Shown here: in pieces, positions 1 to 5,614 of the stretch | How positions within the stretch are numbered: the stretch's first letter is position 1 | Layout: every line of letters starts with the position of its first letter | Source of the DNA: Pseudomonadota bacterium | Lineage (GTDB): Bacteria; Pseudomonadota; Gammaproteobacteria; Steroidobacterales; Steroidobacteraceae | Direction: 5' to 3' | Assembly: GCA_021817875.1 (NCBI GenBank) | Contig: JAKAFQ010000302.1 | Coordinates: forward strand, 1-5,614 | DNA length: 5,614 bases | Notes under the pieces: model-generated | Database searches by the model: none | Told to the model about the DNA's origin: nothing | Seen by the model: the letters and a program-made list of their open reading frames with translations, nothing else | Program-made: the position numbers and the translations under genes

Positions 1-1
1 C

Positions 2-400
2 GAACAGCAGGGGCTGCCGGCCGCTCTGGCCATTCGCGAGCAGGACGACGACTTCGCGTTCATCCGCAATCACCTGACGCGCGAGCTGGCTGACGAGCTC
101 GAGCTGTTCCGCTATGTCGCCCGCGATGGCCAGGTGAGGGTGCTCGAGCCCGATCTGAACGCGCTGCACGAGGCCATCCTTGCGCCCAAGTACAATTTCG
201 GCGCACCCACGGTGATGGCGCAGCACATCCGCGCCGACGGCTCGCTCGAGCTGGTGCACGATCACGCGCTCGACGGGCGTGGCCTCGACCTCGAGCGCAG
301 CCGCAAGGTGCTCGATTACCTGCGGCGCATCTGGCGTCGTCCGGTCTCGCTCACGACCGTCAATCAGGCAGGGGTCGTCCTGGAGCTTTCCGCACCCTAG
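2..400 (+). CDS. SpoVR family protein, C-terminal part (5' end outside window)
   Basis: The reading frame is open from the left edge to a TAG at 398-400, giving the last 132 residues of a protein whose family is usually around 450-510 residues long. The recognisable part is the conserved SpoVR tail: PKYNFGAPTV, then a block beginning HDHALDGRGLDLERSRKV (DGRG near fragment residue 91), followed by an Ile-Trp-Arg-Arg-Pro-Val stretch and a short beta-like end. SpoVR was named for a Bacillus subtilis spore cortex mutant. In non-sporulating proteobacteria (E. coli YcgB type) it is a soluble cytoplasmic protein often encoded with a PrkA-type kinase and a YeaH-type protein, and its biochemical role is not settled. 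Those partners, if present, would lie to the left of the window; the gene to the right is not one of them. A GTG at 134 could be mistaken for a start, but the frame upstream is also coding. Confidence 0.86.
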   Translation, partial: EQQGLPAALAIREQDDDFAFIRNHLTRELADELELFRYVARDGQVRVLEPDLNALHEAILAPKYNFGAPTVMAQHIRADGSLELVHDHALDGRGLDLERSRKVLDYLRRIWRRPVSLTTVNQAGVVLELSAP

Positions 401-418
401 CGCCAGGGGGACCAGCCT

Positions 419-470
419 GCCCGGATTCGGCCGGGCGCGCTGCCCCAACCCCGGTGCTCGCTCTCCGGGG
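419..470. other. Two tandem GC-rich inverted repeats after the SpoVR stop
   Basis: Nineteen bases after the SpoVR stop there is a perfect 6-bp stem, GCCCGG (419-424) with CCGGGC (431-436) around a 6-base loop. A second perfect 6-bp stem follows: CCCCGG (449-454) with CCGGGG (465-470) around a 10-base loop. Neither is followed by a run of T on either strand, so they are not classical intrinsic terminators. They may mark the transcript's 3' end as a processing or Rho-dependent boundary. In DNA this rich in G and C, short stems also arise by chance. Confidence 0.3.
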
Positions 471-540
471 CGATGCGCACCGGCGGGAAGCTCCGGCCCG
501 GACACGTCGCGGCCCAGGCGGCGATGCTCGGCAGCGGATT

Positions 541-559
541 GTGCCGCCGCGCGGCGCAC
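541..559. repeat. Imperfect 19-base palindrome upstream of the EF-G-like gene
   Basis: The core CGCCGCGCGGCG (545-556) is a perfect 12-base palindrome. It is extended by GTG (541-543) pairing with CAC (557-559), with one unpaired C at 544. It sits 9 bases before a weak candidate -35 box, so it could be an operator. It could also be the hairpin of a poor terminator, since a short T-containing stretch (TTGCGGTTTT) follows. Chance is a real alternative at this base composition. Confidence 0.25.
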
Positions 560-567
560 TTGCGGTT

Positions 568-596
568 TTGCGGCCCGGGTGTCGCCGGAGTACCCT
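568..596 (+). promoter_or_regulatory. Weak candidate sigma-70-type promoter for the EF-G-like gene
   Basis: TTGCGG (568-573) and TACCCT (591-596) are separated by exactly 17 bases. Each matches its consensus hexamer at 3 of 6 positions. The downstream box lies 33 bases before the ATG at 630, a workable distance for a short leader. The gene has a 229-base gap on its 5' side, so a promoter in this region is expected, but this particular match is weak. Confidence 0.25.
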
Positions 597-629
597 GCCC
601 CCAGAGTGGGAGCTGCGGTGGGGGAAACG

Positions 630-2720
630 ATGGGCCACACGAGCATCCGAAACATCGCCCTCGCCGGTGCGGCTGGCTCTGGCAAGACGCTGCTCGCCGA
701 GAGGCTGTTGTTCAGCGCAGGCGCCATCCGCGCCCTGGGCAGCCTCGAGCGCGGGACGACCGTCTCGGACTACGACCCGCAGGAGCGGGCGCTGCAGCAC
801 TCGCTCGATCCGGCCATCCTGACCTTCGAGCATGCAGCCACCCGCATCCATCTGCTCGACACCCCGGGCTATCCGGACTTCCTCGGGCGCACGCTCTCGG
901 TGCTGGAGGCCGTGGAGGCGATTGCCGTCGTCGTCAGCGCCGTGAACGGTCCGGACAGCGTGACCCAGCGGTTGATGGATTTCGCGCGCGACCGGGGGCT
1001 GTGCCGGCTGCTCATCGTCAACAAGATCGACAGCCGGGACGCGCGCTGCGCCGAGGTGCTCGAGCGGCTGCGTGAGCAGTTCGGGCCGCAATGTCTGCCG
1101 ATCAACCTGCCTTCGGGGGGGGCGGCGGTCACCGACTGTTTTTTCAGGCCGCGAAGCGCCCCGGTGGATATTTCCACGGTGGAGGCCGCCCACACGCACA
1201 TCGTCGATCAGATCGTCGAACTCGACGAGCCGCTCATGGCGCTGTACCTCGAGCAGGGCGAGGCCCTGACGCCGGAGCAGCTGCACGCGCCCTTCGAACA
1301 GGCCCTGCGCGAAGGACACCTCGTGCCCGTGTGCTTCGCCTCGGCGGAAAACGGCGCCGGTGTGCCCGAGCTTCTCGAGATCTTCACGCGGCTGATGCCG
1401 AATCCGGCGGAAGGCAATCCGCCGCGCTTCCTCAAGGGCGAGTCGCGCGGCGAGGGGCGCCCGCGCGCGGTGGACGACCAGACGCCAGGGCCGGCGAGTG
1501 CTCCGCAGCGCGTCGCGGTCTCGCCCGATCCGGACCGACACGTCGTGGCGCACGTCTTCAGGATCGTGATCGATCCCTATGTGGGCAAGCTGGGCGCCGT
1601 ACGCGTGCATCAGGGCACCGTGCGCCCGGGATCGCAGCTGTTCGTGGGAGATGCGCGCAAGCCCTTCAAGGTGGCGCACCTGTACCGCCTGCTCGGTAAG
1701 GACACCCTGGAAATCACCCAGGCCGGGCCGGGCGACATCTGTGCCATCGCCAAGGTCGAGGAACTGCATCGCGACGCCGTGCTGCACGATTCTCACGACG
1801 AGGACCAGTACTTCCTCGATCCCGTCGCGCTGCCGCCGCCGATGCTGGGCGTCGCGATCGAGCCGCAGCGCCGCGGCGACGAGCAGCGGCTGGCCGATGC
1901 CCTGCACAAGCTGACGGCGGAGGATCCGTGCGTGCGCATCGAGCAGCACGCCGCCCTCAACGAGACGGTGCTGTATGGAGCCGGTGAGCTGCACCTGCGG
2001 GTGCTGCTCGAGCGCATGAGTCAGCGCTACGGCGTGCAGATCAAGACTCACCCGCCGAGCATCCCGTACCGCGAGACGGTGACCCAGCCGGCCGAGGGCC
2101 ACAGCCGCCACAAGAAGCAGACCGGCGGAGCGGGGCAGTTCGGCGAGGTGTTTCTGCGCGTCGAGGCGCTCGGGCGCGGTGCCGGATTCGAATTCGTGGA
2201 CGAGGTGGTGGGCGGGGCCATCCCGGGGCAGTTCATTCCCGCGGTGGAGAAGGGGGTGCGGCAGGTGCTGAGCGAAGGCGCGCTCGCCGGTTTCCCCCTG
2301 CAGGACATCCGTGCCACGGTCTACGACGGCAAGCACCATCCGGTGGACTCCAAGGAGGTCGCATTCGTCTCGGCCGGCCGCAAGGCCTTCCTCGATGCGA
2401 TCCGCAAGGCCCATCCGATCGTCCTCGAGCCCATCGTGCGCCTGGAGATCACCGCGCCGGCGAGCGCCATCGGCGACATCAGCGGCGATCTCGCCACCAG
2501 GCGGGCGCGCATCAACGGCAACAACACGCTGCCGGGGCAGCTCGCCACGGTGTCGGCGCTGGTGCCGCTCTCGGAGATCGCCGACTACCAGTCGCGCCTG
2601 AAGGCGCTCACCGGCGGCCAGGGCAGCTACGTCATGGCGCTCAGTCACTACGATCCGGTGCCGCTGCGCCGCCAGCAGGAGCTGGTGCAGGCGTACCGGC
2701 CGCGTGCAGAGGAAGATTGA
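630..2720 (+). CDS. Elongation factor G-like GTPase (EF-G2 type)
   Basis: This encodes a 696-residue cytoplasmic translational GTPase of about normal EF-G length. The G domain has a P-loop GAAGSGKT (13-20), a switch I region GTTVSDYDP (42-50), the G3 motif DTPGY (77-81), the G4 motif NKID (131-134) and a G5-like SAEN (238-241). Domain II starts near 304 after a Pro/Arg-rich linker (about 269-303). Domain IV contains TGGAGQFGEV (498-507) and a tip segment with His569-His570 before PVDSKE. Domain V ends in the familiar GDISGDL...ARINGN, VPLSEI and GSYVMALSHYDPVP pattern. The Tyr at 81 replaces the catalytic His of canonical EF-G, and the usual RGITI of switch I is absent; both fit the EF-G2/EF-G-like branch rather than the housekeeping factor. 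Its role in translation is uncertain; a mycobacterial EF-G2 has been reported to lack ribosome-stimulated GTPase activity. The ATG at 630 was chosen because it places the P-loop at the usual distance and has GGGGGA just upstream. A GTG at 618 in the same frame, preceded by GGGAG, is an alternative that adds four residues. Confidence 0.92.
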   Translation: MGHTSIRNIALAGAAGSGKTLLAERLLFSAGAIRALGSLERGTTVSDYDPQERALQHSLDPAILTFEHAATRIHLLDTPGYPDFLGRTLSVLEAVEAIAVVVSAVNGPDSVTQRLMDFARDRGLCRLLIVNKIDSRDARCAEVLERLREQFGPQCLPINLPSGGAAVTDCFFRPRSAPVDISTVEAAHTHIVDQIVELDEPLMALYLEQGEALTPEQLHAPFEQALREGHLVPVCFASAENGAGVPELLEIFTRLMPNPAEGNPPRFLKGESRGEGRPRAVDDQTPGPASAPQRVAVSPDPDRHVVAHVFRIVIDPYVGKLGAVRVHQGTVRPGSQLFVGDARKPFKVAHLYRLLGKDTLEITQAGPGDICAIAKVEELHRDAVLHDSHDEDQYFLDPVALPPPMLGVAIEPQRRGDEQRLADALHKLTAEDPCVRIEQHAALNETVLYGAGELHLRVLLERMSQRYGVQIKTHPPSIPYRETVTQPAEGHSRHKKQTGGAGQFGEVFLRVEALGRGAGFEFVDEVVGGAIPGQFIPAVEKGVRQVLSEGALAGFPLQDIRATVYDGKHHPVDSKEVAFVSAGRKAFLDAIRKAHPIVLEPIVRLEITAPASAIGDISGDLATRRARINGNNTLPGQLATVSALVPLSEIADYQSRLKALTGGQGSYVMALSHYDPVPLRRQQELVQAYRPRAEED

Positions 2721-2752
2721 GCGCCCGCCGCAGTCCGCGCCGCGTGGGGAGA

Positions 2753-3205
2753 CTACCGCAGCCGGAACGAGCCGCGCTCGTCGAACGGCAGCGAGCGCAG
2801 CCAGCCGTGGGCGAGCTCCACCCGGCCGGTGAGGCGATAGCGCACCGGCCGGTTACGGCCCTGGGTCAGCAGCGTGAGCAGCGCGCCGGCCATGTTGGCG
2901 GTGACTTCGGTGTCGAATTCCGCGCTGCCGTGGGCGGGAACGGTGAACCCCTGGGCGCAGGTGCCGGTGGCGAGGCGCTGTCCTGAGATGTCGAGCGCGT
3001 AGCTGACGCGCTTCACCGCCAGGTCGAGATCGTTGGGGTTGCGCACCCGCACGCGCACCTGCAGGCGCTGCTGCCAGAAGTCGGCGCGCTGGACCTGCAC
3101 GTTGACGATGGTGAGCCGTGGCGCGGCCAGCCGGGAGACGAACAGGGCGCAGCCGGCGAGCGCGGCCAGGGCCCAGAGCAGCGGCAGCCAGCGCAGTCGT
3201 TTCAT
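2753..3205 (-). CDS. LEA type 2 (WHy-like) family lipoprotein
   Basis: This is a 150-residue secreted protein. It begins with a short basic stretch (MKRLRW) and a hydrophobic segment ending in the lipobox LAGC, with Cys19 as the predicted lipidation site. The +2 residue is Ala, not Asp, so outer-membrane sorting is expected. The mature part begins with a strand-rich segment (LTIVNVQVQ, 31-39), followed by alternating hydrophobic residues and an NPND motif (56-59). It continues with KRVSYALDISGQRLATG, the pattern of the LEA_2/WHy beta-sandwich seen in bacterial and plant stress proteins. Its molecular role is not known. It is the last gene of the minus-strand run, 15 bases after the GH57 stop codon. 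No Shine-Dalgarno sequence is visible before its ATG, which suggests translation coupled to the upstream gene. It converges on the EF-G-like gene with 32 bases between stops. Family assignment rests on pattern, so moderate confidence. Confidence 0.78.
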   Translation of the reverse strand: MKRLRWLPLLWALAALAGCALFVSRLAAPRLTIVNVQVQRADFWQQRLQVRVRVRNPNDLDLAVKRVSYALDISGQRLATGTCAQGFTVPAHGSAEFDTEVTANMAGALLTLLTQGRNRPVRYRLTGRVELAHGWLRSLPFDERGSFRLR

Positions 3206-3220
3206 CGGGGCGCGCGCCGC

Positions 3221-4930
3221 TCAGCTCGCGTAGGAGCGGCGCATGACGCCGCCGTGCTCGGGACTGCCGCCGCCGGTGGCGATCGGCTGCGCCAAGTCTG
3301 CCGGCGGCGGCACGCCCAGCTGGCCGTACAGGCGCGAGAGCTGGCGACGATACAGCGCATCGAACTGACTGACGGCCTCGGCCGGATTGTAGTCTCCGAA
3401 CCACCAGAACCAGTCGGAGCTCTCGCACAACGCCAGCTGCCGCTCGGCGGCCGCGCGCTCTGCCGGATCGAGCCGCCCGCCCACGGCCGCGTCGAACGCG
3501 AGCTTCGCCTCGCACAGCAGATCCCAGGCGCGGTTCTTGGCCGGATCGCCCATCCAGGTGGTCAGCGTTCCGTGGACCCAGCTGCCCGCCATGACCTGGG
3601 GCAGTGTCACGGGCGCAAGGTTCCGGCTCGCGCACTGCCCGAGTGTCGTCAGCTCGAGCAGCGGATGCGCGGCGAGGAGCGAGTACAGCGCACGCAGGAA
3701 ATAGTAGCCGTTGAACGGGTAGTGCTCCCAGGCGTTCTCGCCGTCGAGCGCGATCAGCACCACGTGCCCGGGCGAGCCGGCGTACTGGCGCGCGAGCTGC
3801 GCCAGGGCTTCGACGAGGTTGTGCGCGGCGTCATCCCCGTGCCAGGTGGCGTAGGTGAATCCGATCAGGTCGGACAGCGTGTCTTCGCGAAAGAACTGCA
3901 GCAACGACGCGTTCGGCAGGCGATAGGGCCGGTTGAACGTCTGCGGATCGCGGCTCGCCTGCGCGGGCTGGCCGCCGGCGCGCTGCAGCGAGCCGTGCAG
4001 CACGTTGGCGCTGCTGGCGACCCACTTGAAACCGGCCTGGTCGAGCAGCTCGAGCGTCGGGCGGCTGATCGCGCCTTCCGAGGGCCAGCAGCCGGCGGGC
4101 CGCACGCCGAAGCTCCGCGTGAACAGCCGCAGTCCTTCGCGCACGTGCCACTCGGCCCGCTCGGCTCCGCCGGGATAGGCGGCATGCTGCGGCAGCGGCA
4201 GGCTGGGCATGGCTTCGCGCGCCGCCCGGAAATCGAACAGCAGCGGCACGATCGGGTGACCGTAGGGGGTGACCGACAGCTCGCACTGACCCTGTTCGCT
4301 GAGCCGCCGGTAGCGCGGCACGACCGAGGACAGCAGGCTGCCGATCAGGGTCAGCAGCTCGCGGCGCTGCCCGGCCGTGAAGCCCCGTCCCTGCTCGGTG
4401 AGACGGCTCACCAGTGGATCGGTGCGGCGCACGGTTTCCCCGACCCAGGCGAGGTGGTACCACACGGCGAGGTCGTGGATGAACTGGTCCGAGGCGTAGC
4501 TCACCCGCTCGGCCGTCGCCAGCGTTTCGGCAATCGAGGCGAGCTCGAGGTAGGGGCCGAAGCGCTCGATCATCTGCTTGCGCTGGGCGCGCAGGCAGGC
4601 GCGGATGCTGGCGAGCCGCTCGGCCGGCGCGTCCGGCACCGGATCAGGCCCGAGGAGCGCGAGCACCGGGTCGGGCAGAGCGCTGCCCGAGCGCAGGTGC
4701 TCGGCGACCGATCGTGCCAGGGCGTCGATCTGCTCGAGCAGCACCGGCGTGAAGTTGAACACCGCGCGGGCCTCCGGGTTGGCCTCGAGGTGCGCGGCCA
4801 TGTCGGTGTAATCCTTGATGGCGTGCAGGTACGTCCACGGCAGCACATACTGCCCGGTGAGCGCATCGCGGTATTGCGGCTGGTGCATGTGCCACAGCAG
4901 GACGACCGGCAGGCGCGGCGGGGAGTTCAT
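3221..4930 (-). CDS. Glycoside hydrolase family 57 protein (putative alpha-amylase/glucanotransferase)
   Basis: This encodes a 569-residue protein without a signal peptide, so it is probably cytoplasmic. The conserved GH57 regions appear in order. HMHQP (14-18) is region 1, and TPYGHPIVPLL (His225) is region 2. GCWPSEG carries the predicted nucleophile Glu285 (region 3), and ALDGENAWEHYP carries the predicted acid/base Asp396 (region 4). GSWVHGTLTTWMGD (Trp451, His453, Asp462) is region 5. All expected key residues are present, so the enzyme should be active. The flavour is that of the COG1449 alpha-amylase/alpha-mannosidase-like group; GH57 enzymes retain anomeric configuration and include amylases, branching enzymes, 4-alpha-glucanotransferases and amylopullulanases. 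Specificity cannot be read from the sequence. The start lies 7 bases after the glgC stop with only a weak GA-rich site ahead, so translational coupling is likely. The neighbouring glgC points to glycogen or maltodextrin metabolism. The last 30 or so residues are Pro/Gly-rich and probably disordered. Confidence 0.92.
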   Translation of the reverse strand: MNSPPRLPVVLLWHMHQPQYRDALTGQYVLPWTYLHAIKDYTDMAAHLEANPEARAVFNFTPVLLEQIDALARSVAEHLRSGSALPDPVLALLGPDPVPDAPAERLASIRACLRAQRKQMIERFGPYLELASIAETLATAERVSYASDQFIHDLAVWYHLAWVGETVRRTDPLVSRLTEQGRGFTAGQRRELLTLIGSLLSSVVPRYRRLSEQGQCELSVTPYGHPIVPLLFDFRAAREAMPSLPLPQHAAYPGGAERAEWHVREGLRLFTRSFGVRPAGCWPSEGAISRPTLELLDQAGFKWVASSANVLHGSLQRAGGQPAQASRDPQTFNRPYRLPNASLLQFFREDTLSDLIGFTYATWHGDDAAHNLVEALAQLARQYAGSPGHVVLIALDGENAWEHYPFNGYYFLRALYSLLAAHPLLELTTLGQCASRNLAPVTLPQVMAGSWVHGTLTTWMGDPAKNRAWDLLCEAKLAFDAAVGGRLDPAERAAAERQLALCESSDWFWWFGDYNPAEAVSQFDALYRRQLSRLYGQLGVPPPADLAQPIATGGGSPEHGGVMRRSYAS

Positions 4931-4937
4931 GGCGGTC

Positions 4938-5614
4938 TCAGGGCGAGAGCCGGCGCAGCATCTCGGCCGTCACGAGCACGACGCCCTTCTCGGTGACGAG
5001 AAACCGCCTGGCGTCTGCCTCGTGGTCCACGCCGATGCTCATGCCGTCGGGAATCTCGCTGCCCTCGTCGATGATGGCGCGGCGGATGCGGCAGCCGGAC
5101 CCGATGTGCGCATTGGGCAGGATCACGGCGCGCTCGATGGCGCTGCGCTCCTCCACGCGCACGTTGGAGAACAGCAGCGACTCGCGTACGTTCGCGCCGG
5201 AGATGATGCAGCCGCCGGAGACCATGGAATTGATCGCCATACCCCGTCGGCCGTCCTCGTCGAGGATGAATTTCGCCGGTGGCTGGTGCACCTGGTAGGT
5301 CCAGATGGGCCAGTCCTCGTCGTAGATGTTGAGTTCGGGCGCGACGTGCACCAGCTCCAGGTTGGCTTCGTAATACGCATCCAGCGTGCCGACGTCGCGC
5401 CAGTAGCTCTGAGCGCGGGTTTTCACGTCCTGGAAGGGGTAGGCGAAGACCTGCAGCGCGCCGGCGATCGCCTTCGGCAGGATGTCCTTGCCGAAATCGT
5501 GCGAGGAGGCCGGATTGGCCGAGTCCTCCCTGAGGAGCATCTCGAGCAGCCGCGTATTGAATACGTAGATGCCCATCGAGGCGAGGATGCTCCCGGGCTT
5601 GGCCGGCAGGGTGT
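4938..5614 (-). CDS. glgC: Glucose-1-phosphate adenylyltransferase (ADP-glucose pyrophosphorylase), C-terminal half
   Basis: The gene runs off the right edge; 224 residues of an enzyme of about 420-430 are present. GlgC converts glucose 1-phosphate and ATP to ADP-glucose and pyrophosphate, the regulated first step of bacterial glycogen synthesis, as a cytoplasmic homotetramer. The fragment begins with LASMGIYVFN, followed by SSHDFGKDILPKAI and YWRDVGTLDAYYEANLELV, the end of the nucleotidyltransferase domain. PPAKFILDEDGRRGMAINS then leads into the left-handed beta-helix domain (VSGGCIISGA, SLLFSNVRV, ILPNAHIGSGCRIRRAIID). The end, DARRF...GVVLVT.EMLRRL, matches the E. coli GlgC terminus closely. 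The regions holding the substrate Lys of the FxEKP motif and the N-terminal allosteric activator Lys are outside the window, so activator type cannot be judged. It is the first visible gene of the minus-strand operon and is followed 7 bases later by the GH57 gene. Confidence 0.97.
   Translation of the reverse strand, partial: TLPAKPGSILASMGIYVFNTRLLEMLLREDSANPASSHDFGKDILPKAIAGALQVFAYPFQDVKTRAQSYWRDVGTLDAYYEANLELVHVAPELNIYDEDWPIWTYQVHQPPAKFILDEDGRRGMAINSMVSGGCIISGANVRESLLFSNVRVEERSAIERAVILPNAHIGSGCRIRRAIIDEGSEIPDGMSIGVDHEADARRFLVTEKGVVLVTAEMLRRLSP

Noticed and set aside
134..400. Separate 88-residue gene starting at GTG 134
   Set aside because: The same frame is open to the left edge and encodes SpoVR-like sequence upstream of the GTG, so this is an internal codon of a truncated gene.
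279..629. Upstream in-frame extension of the EF-G-like protein by 117 residues
   Set aside because: The extension overlaps the end of the SpoVR gene, is Ser/Arg/Pro-rich with no EF-G similarity, and would put the P-loop far from its usual N-terminal position.
360..2648. 762-codon open frame on the minus strand opposite the EF-G-like gene
   Set aside because: It is antisense to a clearly recognisable GTPase, and its translation is Arg/His/Leu-rich with no family pattern. Long antisense open frames are common in high-GC genes where stop codons are rare.
2853..3635. 260-codon minus-strand frame spanning the lipoprotein/GH57 junction
   Set aside because: It overlaps two better-supported genes in another frame, and its translation is Arg/Ala-rich with no motif.
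4730..4741. Perfect 12-base palindrome CTGCTCGAGCAG
   Set aside because: It lies within the GH57 coding frame and simply encodes Leu-Leu-Glu-Gln in a conserved region. The CTCGAG core recurs throughout the window because of Leu-Glu codon use, so no site function is supported.
3254..4996. 580-codon open frame on the plus strand opposite the GH57 gene
   Set aside because: It mirrors the GH57 gene and runs into glgC on the other strand. It shows no recognisable domain and has the Arg/Gly/Gln-rich composition of a GC-driven shadow frame.
1..5614. Mobile element, CRISPR array, tRNA, riboswitch or phage-type genes
   Set aside because: I saw no direct repeats with regular spacing, no transposase or integrase motifs, no cloverleaf and no long leader structure. 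Base composition is even across all genes.

Overview
The window comes from a high-GC bacterial chromosome, most likely a proteobacterium and probably a gammaproteobacterium. This is judged from the SpoVR type, the GlgC sequence (close to the E. coli enzyme over its C-terminal half) and the strong G/C bias at third codon positions. The lineage is an inference; nothing here fixes a genus. All five protein genes have similar base composition. I see no mobile element, tRNA, rRNA or CRISPR array.

Layout. The plus strand carries the 3' end of a SpoVR-family gene (2-400), then a 229-base non-coding gap with GC-rich inverted repeats and a weak candidate promoter, then a complete gene for an elongation factor G-like GTPase of the EF-G2 type (630-2720). 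The minus strand carries a tight three-gene run read from the right edge: glgC (3' part, 4938-5614), a glycoside hydrolase family 57 gene (3221-4930) and a small LEA type 2 lipoprotein gene (2753-3205). The gaps in this run are 7 and 15 bases, so it is probably one operon. The EF-G-like gene and the lipoprotein gene converge, with 32 bases between their stop codons.

How the genes fit together. GlgC makes ADP-glucose, the committed precursor of glycogen. The neighbouring cytoplasmic GH57 enzyme is expected to act on alpha-glucans, so the minus-strand pair looks like a glycogen synthesis/turnover unit. The lipoprotein at the end of the operon has a LEA2/WHy-type domain, a fold linked to desiccation and stress proteins. 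Its link to glycogen is positional only. On the plus strand, SpoVR and the EF-G-like GTPase are both proteins of poorly defined role; the GTPase has the family's altered switch residues.

I found no convincing undescribed system. The points most worth checking are the unusual switch motifs and linker of the EF-G-like protein, and the glgC-GH57-LEA2 gene order.
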